64,000 nt of DNA, taken from NCBI RefSeq assembly GCF_031755915.1, contig NC_083382.1, forward strand, positions 33,254,501-33,318,500, written 5' to 3'. Shown one piece after another: positions 28,456 to 43,225 of the stretch. The stretch's first letter is position 1, and each line of letters starts with the position of its first letter. Under the pieces are notes generated by a model. That model worked only from the letters and a program-made list of their open reading frames with translations, was not told where the DNA came from and made no database searches. The DNA is from Ziziphus jujuba. Its lineage: Eukaryota; Streptophyta; Magnoliopsida; Rosales; Rhamnaceae. A program made the translations under genes and the position numbers.

Positions 28456-29158
28456 ATCTTTTGGTTTAAACAGAAGCCTCTTTCATTGCTGATTTATAAG
28501 TTACACATCAACACGGCCATAGAATACCAAAACTTTCTTTGCAAAACCATAAACATTCTCACTAAATTTAAAGGGGAAGCAATTGAAAAATTCTTGTAAA
28601 CTATTTGGGCAATGAGATTTTGGAACCGCTCCAAGTGGCCATATATTACATCCTACAACTCTTTTCCTAAAAAAATTTAAGAATTTTCACATCCCATAAG
28701 AAGCCACCCGAGTAGAAACACAAAAATCTCAGTACCCAAATCGCTTAACAAAAATTTTTGCTTGCTTCCCTTTTAAATTTAAGGAATACGTATGAATAAC
28801 ACAAATAGTTTATCATAACACCAATAGTCTCTTATAAATACAAAGCAAAACTATGATATACCATAATTATCTTATAAACCAATCCTATTAGGATATATTT
28901 CTATATTTTTAAAACAAAAACATAGTTATAAAACTTTAAAAAATAATTACGTAACCAAAAGAATAGAATCTATTCTTTTCTTTTCCTCTGTCTTTTTGGA
29001 AAACCAAAAACAGGAACCATGAATCAGGAACTAGGTTCGTTGTTACATGTGTACCTATGAATTTGGCATAAATGATGGTTAGCAGATCACCTAAGAACAT
29101 TAGAAGGCTTCCCAAAATCTTATATTTGCCACATCTATCTAAAGCATACTCCTATGCC

Positions 29159-29405
29159 TTTCAAAAATCTGCTAAAATTCTCGCTTGATTTCGTTTGGAT
29201 CCTTTTTCTCCTTCTTTCTCATGCCATTGCATACTTCTGCGCATTTTCAAAAATCTACTGAAAATCTCGCTTGATTTTGTTCTGATCCTTTTTCTTTCTC
29301 TCTCGCATCCCATTGCATACTTCCACGCCTTTTCAAATATATGCTGAAATTCTAGCTTGATTTCGTTTTGATGCTTTTTCTCCCTCTTTCTCATTCCATT
29401 GCAAA
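29159..29405. repeat. 86-bp subrepeats, three copies (array unit 2)
   Basis: The motif TTTCAAAAATCTGCT and its variants recur at an exact 86-bp spacing (anchor C at 29162, 29248 and 29334). Each copy continues through GATCCTTTTTCTCC and CATGCCATTGCA. Confidence 0.93.
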
Positions 29406-30269
29406 AGCTTTTTTCTTCTTGTTTGTTTCCCCCTCCATGGTAAGCCTAACGTGCTGAATTCAAAATTAATTCAAATGATTTGCTTTCTATTGATATGGCT
29501 ATGCCGTTCTACTCCACCTTATAAGGCGGATTAGCTCTTTTGCTTTCGATCTTGATGATTGAGTACCATAACATATCTTATGGTTTAAATGGAAGCCTCT
29601 TTCATTGCTGATTTATAAGTTACATATTAACATAGTCATAGAATATCAAAACTTTCTCTGCGAAATCATAAACATTCTCACTAAATTTAAAGGTAAAGCA
29701 ATCGAAAAATTCTTGTAAGCTGTTTGAGAAATGTGATTTTGGAATTGCTCCAAATGGCCATATATTACATCGTACAACTCTTTCCCTAAAAAATTTAAGA
29801 ATTTTCAGATCCTATAAGTAGCCACCCGAGTAGAAACACAGAAATCTCAGTACCCAAATTACACAAAAAGAATTTTTACCTTCTTCCCTATTAAATTTGA
29901 TGAAAACATTTGAATAACACAAATAGTCTCTTATAAATATAGAGCAAAACTATTATATGCCATAATTATATTATAAACCAATCCTATTAGGATAAATTTC
30001 TATATTTTTAAAACAAAAACATAGTTATAAAACTTTAAAAGATAATCACGTAACCAAAAGAATAAAATCTACTCTATTCTTTTCCTCTATCTTTTCGGAA
30101 AACCAAAAACAGGAACCATGAATCAAGAACTAGGTTCGACTTCCTTCATTGTTACATGTATACCGATGAATTTGGCATAAATGGTGGTTAGCAGATCACC
30201 TAGGAATATTAAAAGACTTGCCTAAAATCTTATATCTGCCACATCTATCCAAAGCATACTCCTGAGCCT

Positions 30270-30430
30270 TTTCAAAAATCTGCTGAAATTTCCACTTGAT
30301 TTCGTTTGGATCCTTTTTCTCCCTATTTCTCATGTCATTGCATACTTCTGCGCTATTTCAAAAATCTGCTGAAATTCTCGCTTGATTTCGTTTTGATCCT
30401 TTTTCTCCTTCTTTCTCATGCCATTGCAAA
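30270..30430. repeat. 86-bp subrepeats, two copies (array unit 3)
   Basis: Anchor positions 30273 and 30359 give the same 86-bp period and the same internal landmarks as in unit 2. Confidence 0.92.
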
Positions 30431-31281
30431 AGTTTTTTTATTCTTGTTTATTTCGCCTTCCATGGTAAGCTTGATGCCGAATTCAAAATTCATTCAAATG
30501 ATTTGCTTTCTTTTGATATGGCTATGCCTTTCTCCTACTTGCGCTCGATCTTAATGATTGAGTACCATAACATATTTTCTGGTTTAAACGGAAGCCTCTT
30601 TCAATGCTGATTTATAAGTTGCATATCAACATGGCCATAGAATACCAAAACTTCCTTTGCGAAATCATAAACATTCTCACTAAATTTAATGGGGAAGCAA
30701 TCGAAAAATTATTGTAAATTGTTTGGAAAATAGGGTTTTGGAACTGCTCCAAATGGCCATATATTACATCCTACAACTCTTTCCCTAAAAATTTAAGAAT
30801 TTCCATATCCCATAAGCAGCCACTCAAGTAGAAACTCAAAAATCTCAATGCCCAAATGGCTCAAAAAAAAATTTTGCTTGCTTCCCTTTTAAATTTAATG
30901 AAAACGTATGAATAACATAAATTGTCTCTCATAACACCAATAGTCTTTTATAAATATAAACCAAAACTATACCATAACTATCTTATAAACCAATTCTATT
31001 AGGATAAATTTCCATATTTTTAAAACAAAAACATAGTTATAAAACTTTAAAAGATAATTACGTAACCAAGAGAATAAAATCTACTCTCTTCTTTTCCTCT
31101 GTCTTTTTGGAAAACTAAAAACAGGAACCATGAATCAGGAACTAGGTTTGACTTCCTTCTCTGTTACATGTGTACCTGTGAATTTGGCATAAATGGTGGT
31201 TAGCAGATCACCTAAGAACATTAAAAGGCTTGCACAAAATCTTATATCTGCCACATCTATCTAAAGCATACTCATGTGCCT

Positions 31282-31515
31282 TTTCAAAAATCTGCTGAAA
31301 TTCTCTCTTAATTTCATTTGGATCCTTTTTCTCCCTTTTTCCCATGCTATTGCATACTTATGCACCTTTTCAAAAATCTGCTGAAATTCTCGCTTGATTT
31401 CATTTGGATCCTTTTTCTCCCTCTTTTTCATGCCACTGCATACTTCCGTGCCTTTTCAAAAATATGCTGACATTCTTGCTTGATTTCATTATGATCCTTT
31501 TTCTCATGCCATTGC
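31282..31515. repeat. 86-bp subrepeats, three copies (array unit 4)
   Basis: Anchor positions 31285, 31371 and 31457 give an exact 86-bp period. The third copy is shortened at its right end. Unit 1 has only one copy (anchor 28215). Confidence 0.92.
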
Positions 31516-32251
31516 GAAAAAAAATTCCTTCTTGTTTGTTTCCCTTTTTGTGGTAAGCTTGACGTGCTGAATTCAAAATTGATTCAAATAATTTGCTTTC
31601 TTTTGATATGGCTATGCCATTCTCCTCCACGTTATAAGGCGGGTTAGCTCTCTTGCGCTCGATCTTGATGATTGAGTACCATAACATAACTTCTGGTTTA
31701 AGTAGAAGCCTCTTTCATTGCTGATTTATAAGTTGCATATCACCACGGCTGCAGAATACCAAAATTTACTCCGCAAAATCATAAACGTTCTCACCAAATT
31801 TAAAGGGGAAGCAATCAAAAAGTTCTTGTAAATTGTTTGGGAAATGGGATTTTGGAACTTCTCCAAATGGCCATATATTAAATCCTACAACTCTTTCCTT
31901 AAAAAATTTAACAATCTTCAGATCCCATAAGCAGCCACCCGAGTAGAAGCTCAAAAATCTCAGTATCAAAGTTGCTCAAAAAAAAATTTTGCTTGCTTTC
32001 CTTTTAAATTTAATGAAAACGTATGAATAACACAAATAGTCTATCATAACACCAATAGTCTCTTATAAATATAGAGCAAAACTATTATATACCATAATTA
32101 TCTTATAAACCAATCCTATAGGATAATTTCTATATTTTTAAAATAAAAACATAGTTATAAAACTTTAAAAGATAATCACATAACCAAAAGAATAGAATCT
32201 ACTCTCTTCTTTTCCTCTGTCTTTTTGGAAAACCAAAAACAGGAACCATGA

Positions 32252-34558
32252 AGTGTAGTTTCCATAGTGTTGAATCTTTATATGCCATGCAGAGTAACAG
32301 TGAAGTGCAGTTTCAATAGTTTCTATGTAGGAACTGATTAAGTCATATAATGGGTACTTTTTTTATACTTGATTTGTTAATCTTTTGAGGTTTATTTCAT
32401 ATTTCGTATTTACATTTTGTTTGACACTCCTGGAAATTTGTTGCATTTTCCATGATTAAGTGCTGGTTGAATCTTCATCTATGAACTTTATTTAGAACTC
32501 TCAACAATTCTATAAGACTGCTAAGGTAGTATCTTCTTTTGTCTCTGTAAATTCTTTTGGGTAAATGTACAGCATTTCATTCGGTTGCTTCTTTTACAGG
32601 GAAAAAAGGACGAGTGTGTGTGATAATGTTCAATAACTACCACGTGTGGTAATATTAAAATTCAACCATTCTAAAGTGAGGATAGAGGGGTTTATTTTTT
32701 TCCTTATTTACAAGCTGATATCTTTTTCTGTAAAAGAGGAGATTCTATACACACACCTATAGTATTCAATATGTTGTTTATATTGTATTACATGAGTAGA
32801 AAGCCGGTATGTTTTTTTCTATAGCAGTAGTGCTGAAGTAGTTATCATGCACTCTTTAGGGTGAGCAACTTTTTAATAATTTGAAATTTAATTACTCAGC
32901 TTTGCAAAGGAAACATTTGGAATACATCGTTAGTGGCCTTGGTAGATATGTGGAACAAGTTATCATGAAATATTTGAGGTTCTATTCACATAATGAGCAG
33001 TCATGATCATTAATTTTAAAATTTTCAACATTTGAGATTGGATAGTATCATAGAGGTAATAATGTTGACATGCAATAGTTGAACACTGTATGTAAAATGA
33101 TTTGTTGGTAAACAGATACAGTTTGACACGAGAAGAAAGTTGAATAAGTTTTGTTTTAGCTAGAGGAAATAAAACATGTGCAGTCTATATTATATCCAAT
33201 TACAGTATCTCCATAACTATTTAATACAAGAAGATTGCCCTTAATAAATTCGGGTTGTGATTTTTTATTATTATTATTATTATTATTTGTTTTTTGGGAT
33301 AATAAGTCATTGAAAAATCTAATTTCTCACCAACGGTAAATAATTATAGTAGAATTTATATACCAAATGATAATTTAAATGATTACCATTACAATGTTTA
33401 TTTTTTAAACTTTTAAAATAAAAATAATAAAATTAAAAATTCCAATTAAAATCTCTTATGTAAGATAGTAATTATACTGATGACTATAATTCATATATTT
33501 AGAGATACAAAATCAAGGAAAATGGAAAGGTAATTCCTATTATTATAAAATAATTTTCATTTATTTTTACGCACAAGACTCTAGCGCGACCCAAAACGAC
33601 CAAAATTCGTCAACAAAATTATTTTTCAAAATGACTTGTATAAAACAGCAAAATAAAATAATAAAAAACAAAAATGTTTTTATTAGACTTATTAAAGTCA
33701 CGATTTCATTTGGAAAATAAAAATAAAAAGATCAGGAAGCAAAAACTTAAAAACTAAACAAGCATGAATTGTAGCGTTGCATATGGAATCATTGGAAGGT
33801 GGTTGGCTCGGTGTTTGGTCAACTGCCTCAATTGTCATCCTGGTCATAGAATTAACTCCATCCTGAGCCATTAGTACCCCTGTACCTGTTGACCTCTACA
33901 TGTTCAACTCCATTTTTTAAATGATTGAACTTAACCAATCCCATCTGTCATTTGTACCTGGAGAATATTTACTCTGACAACAATATAGTATAAAATATAT
34001 TATTATTTAACTACTGCATGTAATCATGCAGTTTGTCCTGACAGTCATGATTTCCGCTCCTATTATAATTACACGTAAATTTCGATTATGTAAATTCCAA
34101 AGGGAGTTTAGACTTTAGATTAAATCTTTCTTTCTTTTTTCTTTTTTTTTCTTTTTTTTTTGTTTTTATTTTATATTATTTTCATTTTCAATTTGAGAAG
34201 ATATTTGAAGGCTTCAACGTTCTTGTTCAAATAGTATTCATATAATTATTACAGTGACACGTGTAAGATTTTGGAGTCGATAGGAAAGGACCATAATGCA
34301 AGTGGTAGTCACCGGAAGCGGTGGGAAAACAATTACCAAACCCTTGTCTGGAATTTTGATAGGAAATTCAAATTACAGTTAATATTACTGAAATTGGTGT
34401 ACTGGACTAGCTGTCCTCCTCCAATTTTCAATTTGATATATACTCTGTTTTTCTGGTAAATCAATTGATATAATACTCTGTTTCTTACTTTTATTGACTT
34501 TAAAAACACAAGAGAGAGAGAGAGACGAGTCGTCGTGCGTTTTGGTGGTGGGATCCAA
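32252..34558. other. Intergenic, AT-rich, MTP promoter at right
   Basis: No gene or recognisable transposon is seen. A (TTA)n run lies near 33265-33288 and T/C tracts near 34125-34165. An (AG)n run at about 34510-34524 lies in the presumed leader of the MTP gene. Confidence 0.6.
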
Positions 34559-36627
34559 ATGGAGGGACATTCGGATAGCAGTCCGAAATCACCGCTTTTG
34601 GCGAGCGGATCTCCGAAGCTGAGTGGAAGCGGTCGGCGAAGTCGGCGGCTCAGCCGCAGGTACTCAGTCAACTCCCTCAGGAGGGATTTCGCTTCTCGGC
34701 TTCCTGATAAGGTTCGTCATCATCTTGATGTTGAGTCTCCCTACGATATCGATCTTGCTCGAGTCACTGGCTTAACTGAAGGTATCCCACTACACCCACA
34801 ATCTTCTATACTACTTTGATTTTTTTTTTATTTTTTATTTTTCCTTTTAATCTTCTATTAGTTGCGTCAAAGTGTTTTTTTTTTTTTTTTTGGGTTTGTG
34901 GTGTATGGTGTAGGAGAAAAGGAATACTATGAGAGACAACTTGCAACTCTGAAATCTTTCGAGGAAGTCGACTGGATTGTGCAATCGGAGGGTGTGGATG
35001 AGGAAGATCTTGAAGAACAAAAACAACATGAAAGAGCTATGAAGATCTCTAACTATGCAAACATAATTCTCTTGGCGTTTAAGGTAATTACTTACTTTCT
35101 TATGTAAGTTGTTATTCATATTCGCTCTTCTTGCTGTTAAAAAAGTATTACAAATTTCTTAAGTAATTTGGCAGATATATGCTACTATAAAGAGTGGATC
35201 GCTAGCCATTGCTGCATCGACATTAGATTCTTTGCTTGACCTAATGGCTGGTGGGATACTATGGTTTACTCATTTGTCCATGAAAAATGTAAATATCTAC
35301 AAATACCCAATTGGAAAATTGAGGGTTCAGCCTGTTGGTATAATCATCTTTGCTGCTGTCATGGCTACACTAGGTATACAATATATATGTTCTTCTTTGT
35401 CATAAACTGCTTCATAGTTTCTATTCATTCTTAGTTCTCTCTTTTTACTCTTTATTTGTTCATATATCATGAACTTCTTAATTTCTTCATCAAAAAATCT
35501 TTTCAATCTTCTCTGTCATAAATTGTCTTATTATTATGTGCTCGATTTTATAAATATAAAATGTTCAGTTGTTCTTGTACACTCCAATTTACAGGTTTTC
35601 AGGTTTTCATTCAAGCTGTAGAACAATTGATTAAAGATGAACCTTCAGAAAAGATGTCCTCCGATCAGTTGGTCTGGTTGTACACTATTATGTTATCTGC
35701 TACTGTGGTAAAACTTGCACTGTGGATTTATTGTAGAAGCTCAGGAAACACGATTGTGCGTGCCTACGCAAAGGTCTTTTATTTTTTATTTATCTTTTTA
35801 ATCCCTTTTTTTTTTTTTTTTTTTTGTTTTTGGTTAACTTCTCATTGAATGCATTTTTCCATCCATTTCTCAATTTGTATGTTTGAAATGTCATTTATCA
35901 GGATCACTACTTTGATGTGGTAACTAATGTAGTGGGATTACTTGCTGCTGTACTTGCTGATAAATTCTACTGGTGGATTGATCCGGTTGGTGCTATTGTC
36001 CTTGCTTTATATACAATAACAAATTGGTCAGGTACCGTCATGGAGAATGCAGGTACTTTTCCCATTTCTGTTTTAGCTGCCTTTCAATCTCGCAATTACA
36101 AACTATGGATGATGAAAATGTAGATTTCGGAAAATATAGGTTTCCTCCTCTTTCTCACAGCCACCCTTCTTTTTACGCAAAACCCATGTTGTCACAAGGG
36201 AAACAAAGTGAATCTCTACTAAACCATCGATAATGAAAATGTATATTTTTGTTACATGAGATGTGCCTTTGAATAGAGAATAGAAAAGTAAAAAAGGAAA
36301 TAATGAATATATATCCTGTTTTATCTATATGAGAAGACAAATGTATAAAAAACAACATGGATTATCACTTTTGAAGATGGAAAAGAAAAGAATAAAACAA
36401 AAACTATTTTATGTATGCATTAAAGATTTCATTATCATCAATCTTATTGATATTAAACCAAAACACACACTGTTTCTTGACAAAACATTCAAACTTTTGC
36501 AGTTTCACTCGTGGGACAGTCTGCTCCTCCTGAATTCCTACAAAAACTGACTTATCTTGGCATAAGGCACCCTCAAGTGAAGCGTATAGGCACATGTTAT
36601 TGGAGAGACCCTGCAAATAAAGATTGA
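34559..36627 (+). CDS. CDF/MTP metal transporter (Mn-CDF group), C-terminally truncated by frameshift
   Basis: Cation diffusion facilitator of the plant MTP8-11 (Mn-type) clade, which exports Mn2+ from the cytosol into vacuole or Golgi vesicles. Exons: 34559-34781, 34914-35083, 35175-35373, 35595-35773, 35902-36052 and 36503-36627. Group features include [16 protein letters not shown], the metal-site motifs [13 protein letters not shown] and [13 protein letters not shown], and several membrane segments. The last exon reads normally through APPEFLQKL and RHPQVKRI. It then lacks about 28 codons of the conserved cytosolic domain (roughly 83 nt) and shifts frame, ending at TGA 36627 after [15 protein letters not shown]. 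The predicted protein has 348 residues and a crippled C-terminal domain. It is either a recent pseudogene, a truncated allele or an assembly error. Confidence 0.85.
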
Positions 36628-36730
36628 GAAACTACCAGAAGTTGAGCGGGCATTTGTTCATATCGACTTCGAATGTGAGCACAAACCTGAGCATTCTGTG
36701 CTTCAAAGGTTGCCAAACAGTCATGATTAA
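36590..36730 (+). pseudogene. Out-of-frame 3' tail of the MTP gene
   Basis: In the frame starting at 36590 the sequence reads [20 protein letters not shown], then FECEHKPEH, ending at TAA 36728-36730. This is the normal end of the MTP C-terminal domain and is still intact, but it is disconnected from the upstream frame by the deletion. Its preservation suggests the break is young or an assembly artefact. Confidence 0.85.
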
Positions 36731-37515
36731 CAACAGTATAAAGCAGTATAGAGTGAACTAGTTTTTGTTATAGAAATATTATAAGGTGATATATCCAATA
36801 ATCTGTTTATTTCTGAGAAAAATAAATAAATAAATAAAATAAAAAAGAGAAAGAGAAAGAGAGAGAGAGAGTGAGTAACTTTTCGACGTTGCTATTCTGC
36901 AAAACCATTATCGCATCCATAATATATTTGACTAGAACTTATAAAATTTGAAATTGCCTGGGGAACCTGATGAAAAAAAAAAGGCTATTTATCTGGATTA
37001 AACCATAAAAACATACGTAACTTAGGTGGAAAAGTAGCAATATCTTTTCATTTTGAATTTTGCTTTTGGTTATTATTGATAACAATAATGTTTGGTCAAT
37101 TTTAATTAGAATATTTAATTATATTATTTTTATATTAAAATTTTAAAAATAAACTTTTTAATAATAATTATTTAAATTGCTATATAACATGTAAATCCCA
37201 TTCATCAATGATCACAAATAGTATTTTCTCTCACTTTGTCTCCCTTTCATCCAGTTTATATAGAAATGCTGTAGCCAAAGTTTTCCTAAATTGCAACATT
37301 TTATAAATAATAAAAATAAAAATCCATATCCCTCAAAACTAAATGTGCTGTAGAGGAAGAATCGCTATCTGTACAGTGTACATGTTTTTGATAATTCGAC
37401 CGTTCTCGCATGATATACAACAACGTATGACATGCTAAAACCAAAAAATAAACGGCGGCCACTCTTGCAAACATGGAAAAGCCCTTCTGTGGGAGATGGT
37501 GATCTTGAAAATGGT
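36731..37515. other. Convergent 3' flanks of MTP and DnaJ-zinc-finger genes
   Basis: AT-rich sequence with a GA-rich run near 36846-36871. It contains the 3' UTRs of both convergent genes. No gene is seen. Confidence 0.65.
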
Positions 37516-39859
<2,344 letters not shown>

Positions 39860-39861
39860 CC

Positions 39862-39893
<32 letters not shown>

Positions 39894-40924
39894 CTTGTAT
39901 TCGTGTTAATCTGTAGGACACGGTTTAAGATGAGCAGATAATTTTAGAAATTGAAAATCCTTCTTTCTGTTAGCATGAAGATAGACAGGCAGTAGACCCG
40001 TTTAGATGTTAAAAAAAGGTGGCTATCTTCTTCGCTATTGGTTAGTGTAGATTTTTCTTTTTATTTTTTATTTTTTTATTTTTTTGTCTTCTTGTTGCTT
40101 TTAAGGGGTACTTTTTTATACATTCTTCAGACTCCGAAGTAAACAAATATGAATAAATATATAATAGACATCTAATTCTCCTAAATCCAAATTAGCGTCG
40201 TTACACCGGTTCATATATATTAGAAAATGGATTGGTTCAAGTTAACCCAATTGAACAGAAATTGTAGAAAAAACGCATACTCCACAGTATTTCTGTTACA
40301 TATATTCCTCCTCGGTCGAGAAGTGAGTGCTGTTCGATCAGGAACATAAATTTTTTTACTACAAAACGTAATCTTTATATCCAATCTTCATCATGGAACC
40401 TTGCATGGATTGCATACTTGTAGTTGAGAACTTGTTCAGTTCCAGTAATTTGCATCTAGTGCCTAGTTTAAAAATGGTCTCAGCTGAACTCTTCCACTTA
40501 ATTGGAACCCCTCGAATCAGCCTGAGCTGACCTCTATTTAGTGTTCTGATTTATCTAATCAATTAAGAAAAGGTTTCTAGAACCTGTACAATCAACAATG
40601 TCCACCATCTTAAAATTGCACAAGAGAATAGATTAAAAGATAAAAAAAAAACACTGCGATAAAAATATATATAATTATCAGCAAATGAGAACTAATTAAA
40701 ATGCCAACCGTGCACCTTCAACGAAGTATTTATCATACAACATTTGGTTATGCTGCAACATGCACCAACAACCTTCAGTGCTGCTGCAGCCAACTACTAG
40801 GCTACAACCAATTTTTACAAATAATACGAAAAAAAACAAAAGCCCACTGATAGGGCAGAAAAGGAACAGCAAAAAATTATAATTTCTTCTTCCATACGCC
40901 TGAGTTCCTTGCAATTTAAAGGGC
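39860..40924. other. Intergenic between DnaJ-zinc-finger gene and MLK kinase
   Basis: The left end is the DnaJ-type gene leader with a (CT)n run at about 39869-39892 (GA on the coding strand, a possible GAGA/BPC site). The right end is the kinase 3' UTR. No further gene is seen. Confidence 0.65.
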
Positions 40925-43192
40925 TCATGACACAGTTCGGCCATAACACAAACAGGCAAGATAAAGATTCTTAGCCCACTTTTCCTGCATATGAAAAAAC
41001 AAAATGCAGTGAGGTCTATGATCCACTATGGTTCCATATAAGAGTCAAAAAAGAGCCTATTTATTTGTTCATCTACAAGAAACTCTATTACATAGAACTA
41101 GCACTAAGCAAGCATGTACCTTAACATGTGTACTTGGAAACTGAGATGTACGGAGAGTTTCCTGAGTCTCATCCCCAGGTTTGCGCCTAGGGACACTCAA
41201 AATAAGAGCAGCTTGATCCCAAGTTGCAGCTGTTGATGTTATACGGTAACCATTATCCCAACGTCGGTGAATGCCCTCACTTGGATAAAGAAAATCAAGT
41301 TCCACGACCTACATAAGAGAAAAATCAAAAGACGGACATCAAATTAAAAAGAAAAACAAATAATAATAGACAATGCAATAACTATGTGCGTTGAATTTAT
41401 GAAAAGCCGTCATCTGTTTATGGAATATTAGTGCCTAAACATTTGTACATTATATAAACAAACCAGAAGACTCTTGTTTAGGATGACACGGATGACAGAC
41501 TGACAATATATTATAAAGGCAAGAGTGTATTCCCCAGGAAAACAACGAACATACACTTCCAGAACAGGAAAGGCCAGCTTTTATTATAAAAATGCTAATA
41601 TGAAGTCATTAAACTAACACAATATGTTAAGAGAACAGCAAACACAGAGAATAAAAAGGTAAAGCTTCACCTGATCACTAAAGCCAGCATTGCGTGACAT
41701 GACAACACCCCAGCGGCTCCCAGCAGTTGCCATTGAGGTCACATGAAATCCTTCTCTCCATTTCTTATTGATCCACTTGAATGGGAAAGAATCACTTACT
41801 TTGTAAGATTGTTGGGTGTATTGGGTTCCTGTTGAATCAGGACCATGAAGTCATGATCTAGAAGTTGAAATTGAGTAAATGCACGTAAAAGTAGATATTT
41901 TAATAGCTCCCAGAAACTTCAAGCAAGAATAAGCATTCATCCCAAAACAATTCTACAGCTCTTGTTAAGGAAACTCAAATGGAATGATAATCAGCAAAAT
42001 GAAAACTAAAGCTAACAAGCAAATGCAACCCTTCTATAGAAGCTTCTCATAAGTTCCAATATTACTAAAAATACACAACTTTTCTCCCATTAAAACATGA
42101 TTTCCAACAATCAATATCATAGTTCACTGTGAAGAACAAACCTTTGGACATCACTACAAGGGAGCTTCCATTGTTAGCACCAGCAATAGAACTAATGTAA
42201 TAGTTTTTCTCCCATTGTTCCATGATCCACTCCTGTTCATTTGGAACAGAAAATTCATTAATTGTTCAGAAGGATAGTATCTGAAATGAAAAGATGGTGA
42301 AAAATATAATCATGCAGCACAGAAACCACCTTGTGTAAGAAGAATGGAGACAGTTCATAAACTTGGGTTGTAAAACCAGTTCCAGCATCCATAATAAGTG
42401 CCCAAAGATTAGAGCAAGATGAAACACAACTTATAAGCAGACCATCTGCCATACCTCTCTCCACATGTTGTGCTAACCTTGCATCAGCCACATTGTAATG
42501 GTACCTAATTTGAAAGCAGCAGCAATAGTAACAATAGATATTAGGTCTATCCAACAAAATCTTGATCAACTGATATCAAGACAATCATTTAAATGTAAGA
42601 TATGAACCACACAAGAGAAAAATCAAGTAAAACTACTTCATTGAGGGGAAGGAAAGCATGGGGACACGGAAGTATAATGTTTAGAACATAATGGATCTAC
42701 CTTTGTTTCATTGGTAGTCTAGCATTGTAAACCGAAATCCATTGAGTGGCAGGAACTCCTAGGCGAACCTTCTTCCTAGGTTGCCCATCATCTTCTTCCT
42801 CAATATTCAATCTACCCCGTTTTTGTCCAACTTGACTAATTATCTATGCAAGGTTACACAAAAAAAATAAATATATAAATATTACATTCTGATAGGCATC
42901 ACAAAAGCAAATTTCACCTTTTCTGTCGGCAATGTTACCTTTTGAGCACCATCAATTTTAATTGGCCTTCCTGCTGGATTTGATCCTATCAAACCCTCAA
43001 ACAAAGATATTAGCTTTGAATAATTTGGCTCTTCATCAAATTTCATGTTCACCACGATCTCAAGAAATTGCTTAAGAGGTGGAGGGCAGAAGCAGCACAA
43101 CATTTCGGGAGATGTTGCCATCTTTTTTTTGCAAACCAGGAATGACTTGTTATCACCCTGAAGGCGGATAAAGGAGGGATCAAATAAGTTTC

Positions 43193-43225
<33 letters not shown>

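Larger units (their letters stand above)
27700..32251. repeat. Tandem array of about 1-kb units with nested 86-bp subrepeats
   Basis: The marker CAGGAACCAT recurs at 28047, 29011, 30110, 31122 and 32240, giving spacings of 964, 1099, 1012 and 1118 bp. Each unit has an AT-rich half (starting near CACCCGAGTAGAAAC) and a half with degraded coding sequence on the minus strand. The last copy stops abruptly at about 32251 inside the marker. Much of the length difference comes from one to three copies of an internal 86-bp repeat. The units are diverged, so the array is not recent. I recognise neither a transposon terminus nor a known satellite family. Confidence 0.88.

Noticed and set aside
27700..32251. 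Array as a CRISPR array or centromeric satellite
   Set aside because: Units are about 1 kb with no short spacers, the host is eukaryotic, and only about four diverged units are present, so neither label fits.
27700..32251. Array units as LTRs of a retrotransposon
   Set aside because: No primer-binding site, polypurine tract or Gag/Pol motifs between the units, and spacing is uniform at about 1 kb.
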